Source of the DNA: CAZHCG01 sp046484285
Lineage (GTDB): Bacteria; Myxococcota_A; Polyangia; JAAYKL01
DNA length: 64,000 bases
NCBI GenBank assembly: GCA_046484285.1
Contig: JAWOBP010000151.1
Location: 12,668 to 76,667 of the forward strand
Direction: 5' to 3'
Positions within the stretch are counted from its first letter, which is position 1. Each line of letters opens with the position of its first letter. Shown in pieces: positions 25,590 to 34,482 of this stretch. The translations under genes and the position numbers were made by a program. The notes below the pieces were generated by a model. It did no database searches. It saw nothing but the letters and a program-made list of their open reading frames with translations, and was not told the DNA's origin.

Positions 25590-28574
25590 ATGGCTCACCG
25601 CATTGAGGTCGCGCTGCGCCGCGGCCATCGCGATGCACACGGCGCGCGCATCGCCTCGAGAATACGGGACTATCTCGATCTGCCCGTCGACAAGGTGCAG
25701 ACCGTCGACATCTACACGGTGGACGCAGAGACCGAGCCCGACGCGCTCGAGGAGCTGGCCGCCGCGTTGGCCGATCCGGTCAACCAGCAGTGGTCCGTCG
25801 ACCGCCCGCTGGCGCACGGCTTCGACTGGTTGGTCGAGGTCGGTTTCCGCCCCGGAGTGACCGACAACGTGGGACGCACCGCCACCGAGGCGGCCCGCTT
25901 CGCGCTGGGCGACGCCTTTCCGGCGGACGGCTCGGTCTTCACCTCGCGTCAGTACCTGATCAGCGGAGAGCTGGTCCGCTCCGAGGTGGAGAGCATCGCC
26001 ACCGGCCTGCTGTGCAACACTCTCATTCACCGCTACCGGCTGCTCGACCGCCACTCCTTCGAGTCCGGCGAGCGGTTGCCGGCCGAGGTGCCGCGCGTGG
26101 TCTCGCGCTCGGCGCCGGGAGTCGAGACGATCGACCTGGAGCTGGGCGACCGCGAGCTGCTCGATCTCAGCCGCGAGCGAACGCTGGCGCTGTCGCTCGA
26201 GGAGCTGCACGCGATTCGCGATCACTACCGCCGCGAGGACGTGCGCGCCCTCCGCGGCGAGCTGGGGCTGCCCGAACGGCCGACCGACGTGGAGCTCGAG
26301 GCGATCGCGCAGACCTGGTCGGAGCACTGCAAGCACAAGATCTTCAACGCACGGATCGTCTACGACGAGAACGGAGAGCGCTTTGAGATAGATTCTTTGT
26401 TCGATACCTATCTCAAGGGCGCGACGGCGACCGTGCGCGCCGATCTGGGCGCCCGCGACTTCTGCCTGTCGGTCTTCGTCGACAACGCCGGAGTCTGGAA
26501 GCTCGACGACCGCTGGAGCCTGGTGTTCAAGGTCGAGACTCACAACTCGCCCTCGGCGCTCGATCCTTACGGCGGCGCGCTGACCGGGATCGTGGGCGTC
26601 AACCGGGATCCGCACGGCACCGGGCGCGGCGCGCGGCTGTTTTGCAACACCGACGTCTTCTGCCTGGCCGATCCGTTCTACCGGGGGGATGTTCCGCCGC
26701 GGCTGCTGCACCCGCGCCGCGTGCTGGAGGGCGTGCGCGAGGGCGTGGAGCACGGCGGGAACAAGAGCGGAATTCCCACGGTCAACGGCTCGCTGGTCTT
26801 CGACGAGCGCTTCTTGGGCAAGCCGCTGGTCTTTTGCGGGACCGGAGGCGTGATGCCGGCCGAGGTGGACGGCAAACCCGGTCACTTCAAGGAGGCGCGG
26901 CCCGGAGACCGCGTGATGATGGTCGGAGGCCGGATCGGCAAGGACGGCATCCACGGCGCGACCTTCTCCTCCGAGGAGCTGCACGAGGGATCTCCGGCCA
27001 CCGCGGTCCAGATCGGCGATCCGATCACGCAAAAGAGGATGATCGACTTTCTGCTGCGCGCTCGAGACGAAGGGCTGATCACCTGCCTGACCGACAACGG
27101 CGCCGGCGGGCTCTCGTCTTCGGTGGGCGAGACGGCGCAGGACCCGGGCGGCGCGCGGATCGACCTGGCGCGGGCTCCGCTCAAGTACGCGGGTCTGGCG
27201 CCCTGGGAGATCCTGCTCTCCGAGGCGCAGGAGCGGATGACCGCGGCCGTTCCTCCCGAGCACGCCGAGCGCTTCGTCGAGCTGGCCCGCGAGATGAGCG
27301 TGGAGGCGACCGACCTGGGCGAGTACACGGCCGAGCCGCGGCTCGAGATCAGGCACGGAGACGAGCTGGTCGGCTGCATCGAGATGGATTTTCTGCACGA
27401 GGGAGTGCCGCAACTGCAGTTGCAGGCCAGCTGGCGCGCCCCGACGCCCGAGGAGCCGGCGCTGCCCGCCGAGGTCGACCTGGCCGGGTCGCTGCGGGGG
27501 CTGCTGGGCAGGCTCGACATCTGCTCCAAGGAGTACTGGGTGCGGCAGTACGACCACGAGGTGCAGGGCGGCTCTGTGGTCAAGCCGCTGTGCGGCGCCG
27601 GGCAGGACGGTCCGTCGGACGCGGCGGTGCTGAGACCGGTGCTCGACTCGCAGCTGGGCGTGGCGGTGGGTCACGGGATCTGCCCGCGCCTCTCCGAGCT
27701 GGACACCTACCGGATGAGCGCCTGCGCGGTGGACGAGGCGATGCGCAACGTGGTCGCCGTGGGCGCGGATCCGGATCGGGTCGCCGCCCTGGACAACTTC
27801 TGCTGGTGCGATCCGGTCCAGTCGCCGTCCAACCCGGACGGGCGGCACAAGCTGGCGCAGCTCGTCCGCTCCTGCCGGGCGCTTTTCGAGATCTGCGTCG
27901 CCTACGGCATGCCGCTGGTCTCGGGCAAGGACAGCATGAAGAACGACTACCACATCGGCCGCACCCGGATATCGATTCCGCCCACGCTGCTGGTCACCGC
28001 GGTCGGCCGGCTGGAGGATGCCTCGCTGGCGGTCACGATGGACGCCAAGCGCCCCGGCGACGCCGTCTACGCGGTCGGCGCGGTCCGACCCGAGCTGGGG
28101 GGCTCGCACTACCTGGCCCGGCTGGGACTGGAGGGAGGGGCGCCTCCCGAGCTGGAGGATCCGGCCGAGACGAGGCGCACCTACAAGTGGATGCACAGAG
28201 CGATCGTCGCGCGGCTGGTCGCCTCCTGTCACGACGTCTCGGACGGCGGGCTGGCGGTCGCGCTGGCCGAGACGGCGTTCGCCGGCGACCTGGGCATGGT
28301 CGTCGACCTCGGGGAGCTGCCGGCCGAGCGGGTCGATCGCGACGACGTGCTGCTCTTCTCCGAGACGCCCGGCCGCTTCGTGGTCACGGTCCCGGCCGAC
28401 TGCGCTTCCGCCTTCGAGCTGATGCTCGGGGATCGCGCCGCCCGGATCGGCACGGTCACCGCTGATCGCAGGTTGAGCGTCACCGGCCTGGGCGGCGGGG
28501 CGGTGCTCGACGAGAGCATCGACGAGCTCAAGAGCGCCTGGAAGCGCCCGCTCTCGTTCGAGGAGGTCGAGTGA
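25590..28574 (+). CDS. purL: Phosphoribosylformylglycinamidine synthase, PurS-PurL fusion
   Basis: 994 aa from ATG 25590, with GAGGAGGAG just upstream (an upstream in-frame GTG at 25560 is less likely). The first ~85 residues resemble PurS (IEVALRRGHRDAHGARI), and an extra segment continues to the PurL core, which begins around TWSEHCKHKIF. The ATP/FGAR-binding motifs (VFKVETHNSPSALDPYGGA and CLTDNGAGGLSSSVGE) and a second half (LVSGKDSMKNDY, SCHDVSDGGLAVAL) are intact. It makes FGAM in purine synthesis using ammonia from PurQ. The glutaminase is encoded separately by the overlapping next gene. Confidence 0.93.
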   Translation: MAHRIEVALRRGHRDAHGARIASRIRDYLDLPVDKVQTVDIYTVDAETEPDALEELAAALADPVNQQWSVDRPLAHGFDWLVEVGFRPGVTDNVGRTATEAARFALGDAFPADGSVFTSRQYLISGELVRSEVESIATGLLCNTLIHRYRLLDRHSFESGERLPAEVPRVVSRSAPGVETIDLELGDRELLDLSRERTLALSLEELHAIRDHYRREDVRALRGELGLPERPTDVELEAIAQTWSEHCKHKIFNARIVYDENGERFEIDSLFDTYLKGATATVRADLGARDFCLSVFVDNAGVWKLDDRWSLVFKVETHNSPSALDPYGGALTGIVGVNRDPHGTGRGARLFCNTDVFCLADPFYRGDVPPRLLHPRRVLEGVREGVEHGGNKSGIPTVNGSLVFDERFLGKPLVFCGTGGVMPAEVDGKPGHFKEARPGDRVMMVGGRIGKDGIHGATFSSEELHEGSPATAVQIGDPITQKRMIDFLLRARDEGLITCLTDNGAGGLSSSVGETAQDPGGARIDLARAPLKYAGLAPWEILLSEAQERMTAAVPPEHAERFVELAREMSVEATDLGEYTAEPRLEIRHGDELVGCIEMDFLHEGVPQLQLQASWRAPTPEEPALPAEVDLAGSLRGLLGRLDICSKEYWVRQYDHEVQGGSVVKPLCGAGQDGPSDAAVLRPVLDSQLGVAVGHGICPRLSELDTYRMSACAVDEAMRNVVAVGADPDRVAALDNFCWCDPVQSPSNPDGRHKLAQLVRSCRALFEICVAYGMPLVSGKDSMKNDYHIGRTRISIPPTLLVTAVGRLEDASLAVTMDAKRPGDAVYAVGAVRPELGGSHYLARLGLEGGAPPELEDPAETRRTYKWMHRAIVARLVASCHDVSDGGLAVALAETAFAGDLGMVVDLGELPAERVDRDDVLLFSETPGRFVVTVPADCASAFELMLGDRAARIGTVTADRRLSVTGLGGGAVLDESIDELKSAWKRPLSFEEVE

Positions 28575-29389
28575 TGGCTCGCAGCGTCGAGGTGATGGTG
28601 CTCGCCGGCAACGGGATCAACTGCGAGCTGGAGACCGCTCACGCCTGCCGGCTGGCCGGCGCGGACCGGGTCGAGATCGTCTACCTCTGGGACCTGGCCT
28701 CGGGACGCGCCGGCCTGGGGGACTACGAGATGCTCTGCCTGCCGGGCGGCTTTCTCGACGGGGACGACCTGGGCTCGGCGCGCGCCTCGGCGATTCGGAT
28801 TCGACATACCCGCGTCGGCGGAGAGACCCTGCTCGACCAGCTCAAGCGGTTCGTCGCCGACGGCGGATTGATGATCGGGATCTGCAACGGCTTTCAGCTG
28901 ATGGTCAAGCTGGGGCTGCTGCCCGCGCTGGAGAGCCGGGGAGAAGGCCAGCAGCTGACCCTGACCTGGAACGACTCGGGCCGCTTCGAGGACCGCTGGG
29001 TGGACCTGGCGGTCGACCGGGAGAGCCCCTGCGTCTTCACCAGGGGGCTGAGCAGGCTTTCTTTACCGGTGCGCCACGGAGAGGGCAGGATCGTGGCCGC
29101 GGACGAGACCGTGCTGAAAGAAGTGGACGAGCGGCACCGCGCCCCGCTGCGCTACGTGGACCCGCGCAGCGGAGAGCCCACCGAGAGCTACCCGCACAAC
29201 CCCAACGGCTCGCCGGGCGGGGTCGCCGCGCTGACCGACGAGAGCGGAAGGCTGCTGGGGATGATGCCCCACCCCGAGGGCTTCCTCGACCGCACCAACC
29301 ACCCCCGCTGGACCCGCGAGGATCTGCCCGAGCAGGGAGACGGCCTGGCCCTGTTCAAAAACGCGGTGGAGTTTCTGAAAAACGGCTGA
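28574..29389 (+). CDS. purQ: FGAM synthase glutaminase subunit PurQ
   Basis: 271 aa. The ATG at 28574 shares a base with the purL stop (TGATG), giving translational coupling. It is a class I glutamine amidotransferase with nucleophile Cys104 in IGICNGFQLM and the His-Glu pair in MMPHPEGFLD. It supplies ammonia to PurL. It is longer than the PurQ of Gram-positives (~225 aa), owing to insertions between the nucleophile and the His. Confidence 0.93.
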   Translation: MARSVEVMVLAGNGINCELETAHACRLAGADRVEIVYLWDLASGRAGLGDYEMLCLPGGFLDGDDLGSARASAIRIRHTRVGGETLLDQLKRFVADGGLMIGICNGFQLMVKLGLLPALESRGEGQQLTLTWNDSGRFEDRWVDLAVDRESPCVFTRGLSRLSLPVRHGEGRIVAADETVLKEVDERHRAPLRYVDPRSGEPTESYPHNPNGSPGGVAALTDESGRLLGMMPHPEGFLDRTNHPRWTREDLPEQGDGLALFKNAVEFLKNG

Positions 29390-29410
29390 ACGCGCACGAT
29401 GCGTGTATCG

Positions 29411-29445
29411 TAGACCTAATCCAAAAGGTCTATCAATCACTTTTT
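29411..29445 (+). terminator. Possible weak terminator after purQ
   Basis: TAGACCT (29411-29417) pairs perfectly with AGGTCTA (29426-29432); TTTTT begins 8 nt later. The stem is only 7 bp and A/T-rich, so it is tentative. Confidence 0.35.
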
Positions 29446-29461
29446 GATCTTTTCTCGATAA

Positions 29462-29828
29462 TCACTGCGATCTGGCGCATCTGAAGCCCACCGAGGGCAG
29501 GGTGCTGGCCGGGTCCAGCTCGTGGCGGAAGGCCGCTCTCAGGTGGTAGGGAAAATCGTTTCCAAAGGAGCCGCCTCGGTAGACCCGATAGGAGCCGGCC
29601 GGCTCCTCCCACGCGCTCCCGTCGGTCGGCGCCCCGGAGTAGTCCGGGTGGTACCAGTCCCGGACCCACTCGTGCAGGTTGCCCGCCATGTCGCACAGGC
29701 CCTGCTCGGTGTTTCCGGCCGGCTTGGAGCAGGCCTCCATCGTACCCTCGTCTCCGCAGCTCCCCTCGCCGGCTCGCCGCAGACCGACGCCTCCACGCAA
29801 TCGCGGTTCGGTGGGCCGTCCGCCCGGC
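29462..29828 (-). pseudogene. Truncated formylglycine-generating-enzyme (SUMF1) family remnant
   Basis: The last ~95 residues of a SUMF1-type domain are readable to the stop at 29462: CSKPAGNTEQGLCDMAGN, HEWVRDWY, YRGGSFGND and SVGFRCARS. Upstream of ~29775 the frame breaks (NRDCVEASVCGE is readable in another frame), and everything before 29829, the stop of the neighbouring gene, is missing. The usual domain needs ~230 residues, so it is almost certainly non-functional, although a fragment translated from an internal start cannot be excluded. Confidence 0.7.
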
Positions 29829-30314
29829 TCAGCGCGGCCTTTCGTCCGACATCTTCTCCTCGAACCTGCGCTTCTCCTCGGCCGCGCGGCGCTTGACCGC
29901 CTCGGGCACGGACTTCTCCAGCACGACCTTCCAGCGATCGCCCTCGCGCTTCATCACGATCCGGGCCCGTCCGGCCCAGAGCACGGCGTGCGCGCCCCTG
30001 CGCTCCACGAACAGCTCTTCTTGCGCCCTGGCCAGCGCGCCCACGACGAACCCGGTGTACAGCTCGCTGAGAAAGGGATCGCGGGCGTCCAGATCGGCGA
30101 TCACCTCCCGCAGCCTCTCTTGGGGCACCGGCTCGGAGCGGCTCTTCTCGGAGCGCTGCTCGGGGAGCTTGCCCACCAGCTCGTGCATCGCCAGCAGGCG
30201 CGCGGCGGTCTCGCGCGGGTCGGGCCCATTCGAGCGCTCGGCCGGCTCCTTCTCTCCCGAGCAGGCGGCGCCCAGGCAGATCGCCAGCGCCCCGGCCAGC
30301 AGTCGATTTCTCAT
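29829..30314 (-). CDS. Small lipoprotein of unknown function
   Basis: 161 aa. The signal ends in LGAAC with C18 as lipidation site. A helical, charged segment (~30-80) is followed by a compact beta segment (HAVLWAGRARIVMKREGDRWKVVLE, ~108-133) like NTF2/DUF4878-type domains. Its ATG overlaps the purN stop (ATGA), so it is the last gene of a lipoprotein-purN-lipoprotein operon. No family is recognised. Confidence 0.72.
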   Translation of the reverse strand: MRNRLLAGALAICLGAACSGEKEPAERSNGPDPRETAARLLAMHELVGKLPEQRSEKSRSEPVPQERLREVIADLDARDPFLSELYTGFVVGALARAQEELFVERRGAHAVLWAGRARIVMKREGDRWKVVLEKSVPEAVKRRAAEEKRRFEEKMSDERPR

Positions 30315-30964
30315 CGTCGCGGTTCCTCCAGGATCCGGGCTCTTTTGCCCTCGACCCGGACTCGTCCCCGGGCGATCAGCTCGATCGCGCGGGGATAGAT
30401 GCGCCGCTCCGCCTGCTGGACGCGCTCGGCGAGCGTGTCCGGGGTGTCGTCCTCGCGGACCGCGACCGGCTCCTGGATCACGATCGGTCCGCGGTCGTAG
30501 CGCTCGTCGGCGAAGTGCACGGTGGCGCCGGTGACCTTGACCCCGGCCTCGAGCACCGCCTCGTGCACGCGCTGGCCGTAGAAGCCCTCGCCGCCGAACA
30601 TCGGCAGCAGCGCGGGGTGGACGTTGAGCACCGGCCAGCGATCGAGCACCGGCGCGGCCAGCCGCGTCATGAAGCCGCCCATCGCGATCAGCTCCGGGTC
30701 GAATGGCTCGAGCAGCTCGGCGAGCGCCGCCGAGTAGGCCTCGGCGTCGAAGCCGTCCTCGCCGCGAAAGGGGCGGCGCGGCAGGGCGCGAGCGGTCAGC
30801 CCCATCTCCTCGGCGCGCCGCAGGCCGAGCGCCTTGCGCCGGCTGGAGACCACCACCGCGATCCGGGCCGGCAGATCGCCGCTTTCGATCCGACGCTGCA
30901 GGTTGACCATCGTGGAGCCGCTGCCCGAGACGAGCACGGCCAGGCGGAGCTCGGAGCAGGCCAT
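30311..30964 (-). CDS. purN: Phosphoribosylglycinamide formyltransferase
   Basis: 217 aa. The N-terminal LAVLVSGSGSTMVNLQ binds the substrate phosphate, the NVHPALLP motif carries the catalytic Asn and His, and ATVHFADERYDRGPIV carries the catalytic Asp. It uses 10-formyl-tetrahydrofolate to formylate GAR. MFGGEGFYGQRVHEAVL between the Asn/His and Asp motifs is a normal family variant. Its start overlaps the upstream lipoprotein stop (TGATG), so translation is coupled. The site is 1.6 kb from purLQ, on the other strand. Confidence 0.92.
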   Translation of the reverse strand: MACSELRLAVLVSGSGSTMVNLQRRIESGDLPARIAVVVSSRRKALGLRRAEEMGLTARALPRRPFRGEDGFDAEAYSAALAELLEPFDPELIAMGGFMTRLAAPVLDRWPVLNVHPALLPMFGGEGFYGQRVHEAVLEAGVKVTGATVHFADERYDRGPIVIQEPVAVREDDTPDTLAERVQQAERRIYPRAIELIARGRVRVEGKRARILEEPRR

Positions 30965-31662
30965 CAGTTGGAGTAGTCGTCCAGCACCACGAGCGCCTCG
31001 ACGAGCTGCCCGGGCTTGAGCGAGAACGGGTCGCCCTCGTTGTACTCGCCGTAGGAGACGGGCACGCCGTCGGCGTCGAGCCCCTCGATCGTCAGCGTGT
31101 AGCTGCCGGGCGTCTGGTCCTCGAGCAGGTACATCTCGTCGGTGCAGGGCACGAGCTCGTCGACCAGCGAGATGTCCATGTCGACCACCCCGTTGCCGTC
31201 ACACCACTCGTAGTTGGCGAACCCCCACTTGATCTCGATGTCGCCGGTGCCCAGCACCAGGCCGAACTGGTAGCCGTCCTCCTCCTCGGCGGGCGCGCGG
31301 ACCTTGCCCGAGGCCTGGAAGTACGGCAGGTACTCGCCGTCCTCGTCCTCGGCCCAGGCGCCCAGCTCCAGGAAGTAGGTGCCGCGCTCCAGCCGCGTGA
31401 TCGTGTGGCCGAAGTCGGAGCAGGCCACCTGGATCCGATCCTGGATCGGTTGCTCGTCGCCCTCGCGATCATAGATGTCGATCGTGACGACGTCGAATTC
31501 CAGTACGCTGTCGGCGTCGAGGTTGAACACGCACGTCTCGGCGCCGGCGATGTTCCACGAGACGGGAATGTCGTAGGTCTTGCTGTTCTCGCTGTCGCAC
31601 CCCGCGACCCACAGCGCCGCGATCGATACCAGCGAGGTTGCAATCATTCTGAGACTCTTCAT
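30964..31662 (-). CDS. Lipoprotein with beta-sandwich-like body
   Basis: 232 aa from ATG 31660-31662, with GGAGG 9 nt upstream. The lipobox is VAGC with the Cys at ~22. The body has alternating beta patterns and Asp-rich turns (VLEFDVVTIDIYDREG, GSYTLTIEGLDADG) like carboxypeptidase-regulatory or Ig-type modules. It contains several Cys that may form disulphides. No family is recognised. It heads the operon with purN and the small lipoprotein. Confidence 0.72.
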   Translation of the reverse strand: MKSLRMIATSLVSIAALWVAGCDSENSKTYDIPVSWNIAGAETCVFNLDADSVLEFDVVTIDIYDREGDEQPIQDRIQVACSDFGHTITRLERGTYFLELGAWAEDEDGEYLPYFQASGKVRAPAEEEDGYQFGLVLGTGDIEIKWGFANYEWCDGNGVVDMDISLVDELVPCTDEMYLLEDQTPGSYTLTIEGLDADGVPVSYGEYNEGDPFSLKPGQLVEALVVLDDYSN

Positions 31663-31688
31663 CGTGGTTCCCTCCTTCGGGGGTATAC

Positions 31689-31721
31689 ACGCGAGCGTAT
31701 CGGGCTCGCGTCGCAATTATA
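31689..31721 (-). promoter_or_regulatory. -10 box and leader stem-loop of the lipoprotein/purN operon
   Basis: A perfect TATAAT on the minus strand (31716-31721) has no good -35. At the predicted 5' end, ACGCGAGC (31689-31696 on the + strand) pairs perfectly with GCTCGCGT (31704-31711) across a 7-nt loop, so the mRNA starts with an 8-bp hairpin ahead of the ribosome site. Confidence 0.5.
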
Positions 31722-31770
31722 ACGACGAGAGTGTGCTGCGGGAAATTCTCGACGCATCCTTTTTCCGTTC

Positions 31771-31933
31771 TAGTGCCTCGTCAACCCCACAATCTCGGGT
31801 CGGGCCGGCCCTCATCGACGATCCCTGCGTCACTCCTCCTCGAATTGGCACCGCCAGTCCTTCGTCGTCGTTCCTTGGCCTCGCCGATGATCTCTCGCCC
31901 CGTACCCGAAATCGTAGGGTTGACGAGGCACTA
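31771..31933 (-). mobile_element. MITE-like element, copy 2 (inverted relative to copy 1)
   Basis: 161 bp between AGTGCCTCGTCAA and its inverted copy, flanked by TA on both sides (CTAG including the next base), a possible target duplication. It differs from copy 1 at only a handful of positions. It begins 3 bp after the stop codon of the LysM gene. Confidence 0.9.
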
Positions 31934-31936
31934 GCC

Positions 31937-32854
31937 TCAGCGCTCGGCCGCGGTCTCGTCGCGCGCCCGGCGGAAGACCTCGATGATCTTGGGGGAGGTG
32001 GTGATCGGGGACAGCTCCATCGCCGGCTGGAGCTCCAGGGCGCTGGCAAAGGCTTCGACCGCCAGCTCCCGCTGCCCGAGGGCCACGTAGGCGAACGCCA
32101 GGTACTTGTAGACGCCGATCCGCTGCGGAACCGTCAGCGCTCCACCGCCGAGCAGGTTCTGCGCTATCGCCACGATCTCCACGTAGCGCCCCGCGGCGAA
32201 CGCCTCGCGCATCTCGGCGACCCGCTCCACCGCGCGCCTTTGGGCCTCGCGTTCCGATGCCCGCGGCTCCCGTCCGCGCGCCTCGTCGATCCGCTCGCGC
32301 GCCTCGTCTGTCAGCTCCAGGTCGATTATCGGGATCAGCAGCGCGTCGCCCCTGCCGTACTTCTTCTTGCGTCCCAGGTTGTACTTCTCGAGCCACTTGC
32401 CTCCGCGGCTCTTGCCCAGGAACATGCGCGCCACGCCCCTGGGGGACTCCTCCGGCGCCAGGATGTACAGCAGCTGGTAGGGCACAGTCACGATCTCGCC
32501 TCTGGCCAGCGAGTCCTCGATCCCGGCGTCGTTCAGCTCGGCGAGAAAACGGCCGCGCCGGGCCGAGCCCAGGTAGCGCTTTGCGATATCGGCCCACGAC
32601 TCCCCCTCCTCGACGCGGTGGTAGGTCACCTGCGGAATTTCTATCCTCTCGCCCGGGGTCAGGCGTCCGTCGTCCGGGTGGACGAAGCCGTTGGCGGCGC
32701 GGATCACCATCGAGCGCGACTCGTCGCCGTAGTAGAAGCTCGCCAGCTGGGCGAGAGTCTCTCCGGTGCGGGAGACGTGGATCCAGGCCGCGGCGGACGC
32801 GGGCGCGCCCAGCGCCAGCACGGACAGAATCGCCGCGGAGAGCCAGGCTCTCAT
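31937..32854 (-). CDS. Secreted LysM-repeat protein with TPR-like tail
   Basis: 305 aa. A signal peptide is cleaved near ASA (~residue 22). Two or three LysM-type units follow (IHVSRTGETLAQLASFYYGD; YHRVEEGESWADIAKRYLG; a weaker one starting LLYILAPEESPRGVARMFLG), suggesting peptidoglycan binding. The C-terminal ~110 residues are helical with a TPR-like repeat (YKYLAFAYVALGQRELAVEAF). Its ATG overlaps the kinase stop (ATGA), so the kinase and this protein are made together, which suggests an envelope sensing or scaffolding role. Confidence 0.82.
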   Translation of the reverse strand: MRAWLSAAILSVLALGAPASAAAWIHVSRTGETLAQLASFYYGDESRSMVIRAANGFVHPDDGRLTPGERIEIPQVTYHRVEEGESWADIAKRYLGSARRGRFLAELNDAGIEDSLARGEIVTVPYQLLYILAPEESPRGVARMFLGKSRGGKWLEKYNLGRKKKYGRGDALLIPIIDLELTDEARERIDEARGREPRASEREAQRRAVERVAEMREAFAAGRYVEIVAIAQNLLGGGALTVPQRIGVYKYLAFAYVALGQRELAVEAFASALELQPAMELSPITTSPKIIEVFRRARDETAAER

Positions 32855-34194
32855 CGTTCTCCTTTCTGATCGGCGCCGGCGTCTTCGCCCCGTTCTAGCG
32901 CCAGCTTCTCCACCAGCTCGAAGGTCGAGCCGCTGGCGACCTCGATCTCGCGGGTTATCGTCTGGAAATACGGGTTCTTGAGCTCAACGTAGTGCACGCC
33001 GGGCGAGACCGGGATCGGGTCTGCGAACGGGGTCGTGTCCACGTGCACTCCGTCGACGTGCACCTCGGCCCAGGGATCGGCGACCACTTTCAGGTGGCCC
33101 ACCTGCTCGGGATCCAGCACGGTTCCGGCCGCGGGGCGGGCCCGCGCGGCCGCGGAGTCCGAGGAGGCGAGCTGGATCACCAGCCCGCCGAACAGCAGCG
33201 CCGCGAGCACGACCGCGTGGAGCAGCGCCAGCGAGCGCAGCGCCCGGCGGTCCTCGCGCATCACGCGCTGTCCGGCGCGGACCGCGCCCGTGGCCAGGAT
33301 TCCGCTGGCCTCCTCGTCGGAGAGGACCTCGCGGTCCTTGAGGAAACCGACCATGTAGGCGTTGTAGTTGATCACCACGCGGGAGGCGAGGAAGTCCTCC
33401 AGGTCGTGGATCAGCGCCTGCATCGAGGCGTAGCGATCGGCCGGGAGCTTCTCCATGCAGCGCCCCAGGATGCGCTCCAAAGAGCGCGGAACCTTGGGAT
33501 TGATCCGGCGCGCCGGGCTGTAGCGATCGAGGCGGATCTTCTGCAGGACCGAGCGGCGCGAGTCCTCGACGAACGGCTTGCTGCCGGTCAGCATCTGGTA
33601 GAAGACCACGCCCAGCGACCAGATGTCGGTGCGCTGGTCGAGCCGGTCGCCCAGGATCTGCTCGGGCGACATGTAGGAGGGCGTGCCCAGCCCGGTTCCG
33701 GTCTCGGTGAGATCGGTGAGGCTCTCGTCGCGCGCGATTCCGAAGTCCATCACCTTGACGTCGCCCCGCTTGGAGATCATCACGTTGGCCGGCTTGATGT
33801 CGCGGTGGATGATCCCCCTGAAGTGAGCGTGGTTCAGCGCGCGGGCGACCTGCATCGCGACGATCGTGGCGATCTCGACCGGCAGCCCGGCCTCGGACTG
33901 GTCGAGCATGTCGTAGAGATCGACTCCCTCGACGTACTCCATGATGATGAACATCGTGCCGCCGAGCTTGATGAAATCGTGGACGTTTATGATGTTCTCT
34001 TGCTGGAGCGAGGCCATGAAGCGGGCTTCGCGCTCGAACCGCTCGGCGAACTGCGGCTCGACCGCGATCGACGACTTGAGCGCCTTGATCGCGACGGTGC
34101 GGCCCAGCGGCTCCTGCACGGCCTTGTAGACCACCGCCATCCCGCCGGCTCCGACCTCGTCGACAATCCTGCAATTTCCAATCCGTTCGATCAT
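32851..34194 (-). CDS. Membrane Ser/Thr protein kinase with PEGA domain
   Basis: 447 aa. The Hanks-type kinase domain (~5-275) has glycine loop GAGGMAVV, Lys37 in VAIKALK, catalytic HRDIKPANVM, DFG in MDFGIARDE and substrate loop GTPSYMSPEQ, all intact. A transmembrane helix (~330-350, AVVLAALLFGGLVIQL) leads to a periplasmic PEGA domain (~370-430, VVADPWAEVHVDGVHVDTTPF). It probably senses an envelope cue and phosphorylates cytosolic targets. The promoter at 34227-34255 drives it together with the LysM gene. Confidence 0.92.
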   Translation of the reverse strand: MIERIGNCRIVDEVGAGGMAVVYKAVQEPLGRTVAIKALKSSIAVEPQFAERFEREARFMASLQQENIINVHDFIKLGGTMFIIMEYVEGVDLYDMLDQSEAGLPVEIATIVAMQVARALNHAHFRGIIHRDIKPANVMISKRGDVKVMDFGIARDESLTDLTETGTGLGTPSYMSPEQILGDRLDQRTDIWSLGVVFYQMLTGSKPFVEDSRRSVLQKIRLDRYSPARRINPKVPRSLERILGRCMEKLPADRYASMQALIHDLEDFLASRVVINYNAYMVGFLKDREVLSDEEASGILATGAVRAGQRVMREDRRALRSLALLHAVVLAALLFGGLVIQLASSDSAAARARPAAGTVLDPEQVGHLKVVADPWAEVHVDGVHVDTTPFADPIPVSPGVHYVELKNPYFQTITREIEVASGSTFELVEKLALERGEDAGADQKGER

Positions 34195-34226
34195 CGCAAC
34201 GCAACGCTACCCATGTGAGAAAAACG

Positions 34227-34255
34227 ATTCTATGTCGCAAGCGCCAATCGGTCAA
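34227..34255 (-). promoter_or_regulatory. Sigma-70-type promoter of the kinase/LysM operon
   Basis: On the minus strand TTGACC (34250-34255), a 17-bp spacer and TAGAAT (34227-34232); each hexamer matches consensus at 5 of 6 positions. Confidence 0.65.
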
Positions 34256-34308
34256 AGCCGCCGTGACGCCGCGATGTCCTTGCAATGCTGCCCGATTTTC
34301 TTTCATTT

Positions 34309-34338
34309 TTGGAATATTTGTTACAGAAAAAATGTAAT
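34309..34338 (+). promoter_or_regulatory. Possible promoter of the response regulator
   Basis: TTGGAA (34309-34314), 18-bp spacer, TGTAAT (34333-34338) within an AT-rich stretch. It would leave a ~140-nt leader in which I see no known riboswitch. Confidence 0.4.
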
Positions 34339-34482
34339 GCGTGGGCTCGTGATGCGAATCGTGCGGCCGGGGCCTGGCTCGCCGCCTCGGGCGGTGGAAA
34401 ACGTAGAGCGGCACGCGAGTTGCAAGGTGGCATAGCCGAGACGGTGCGCGACTCAGGGGCAAGGAGAGGCGGCGAGGAAAGA

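Noticed and set aside
34339..34482. Riboswitch in the response-regulator leader
   Set aside because: The leader is long enough, but I see none of the conserved cores of known c-di-GMP, SAM, TPP or cobalamin riboswitches.
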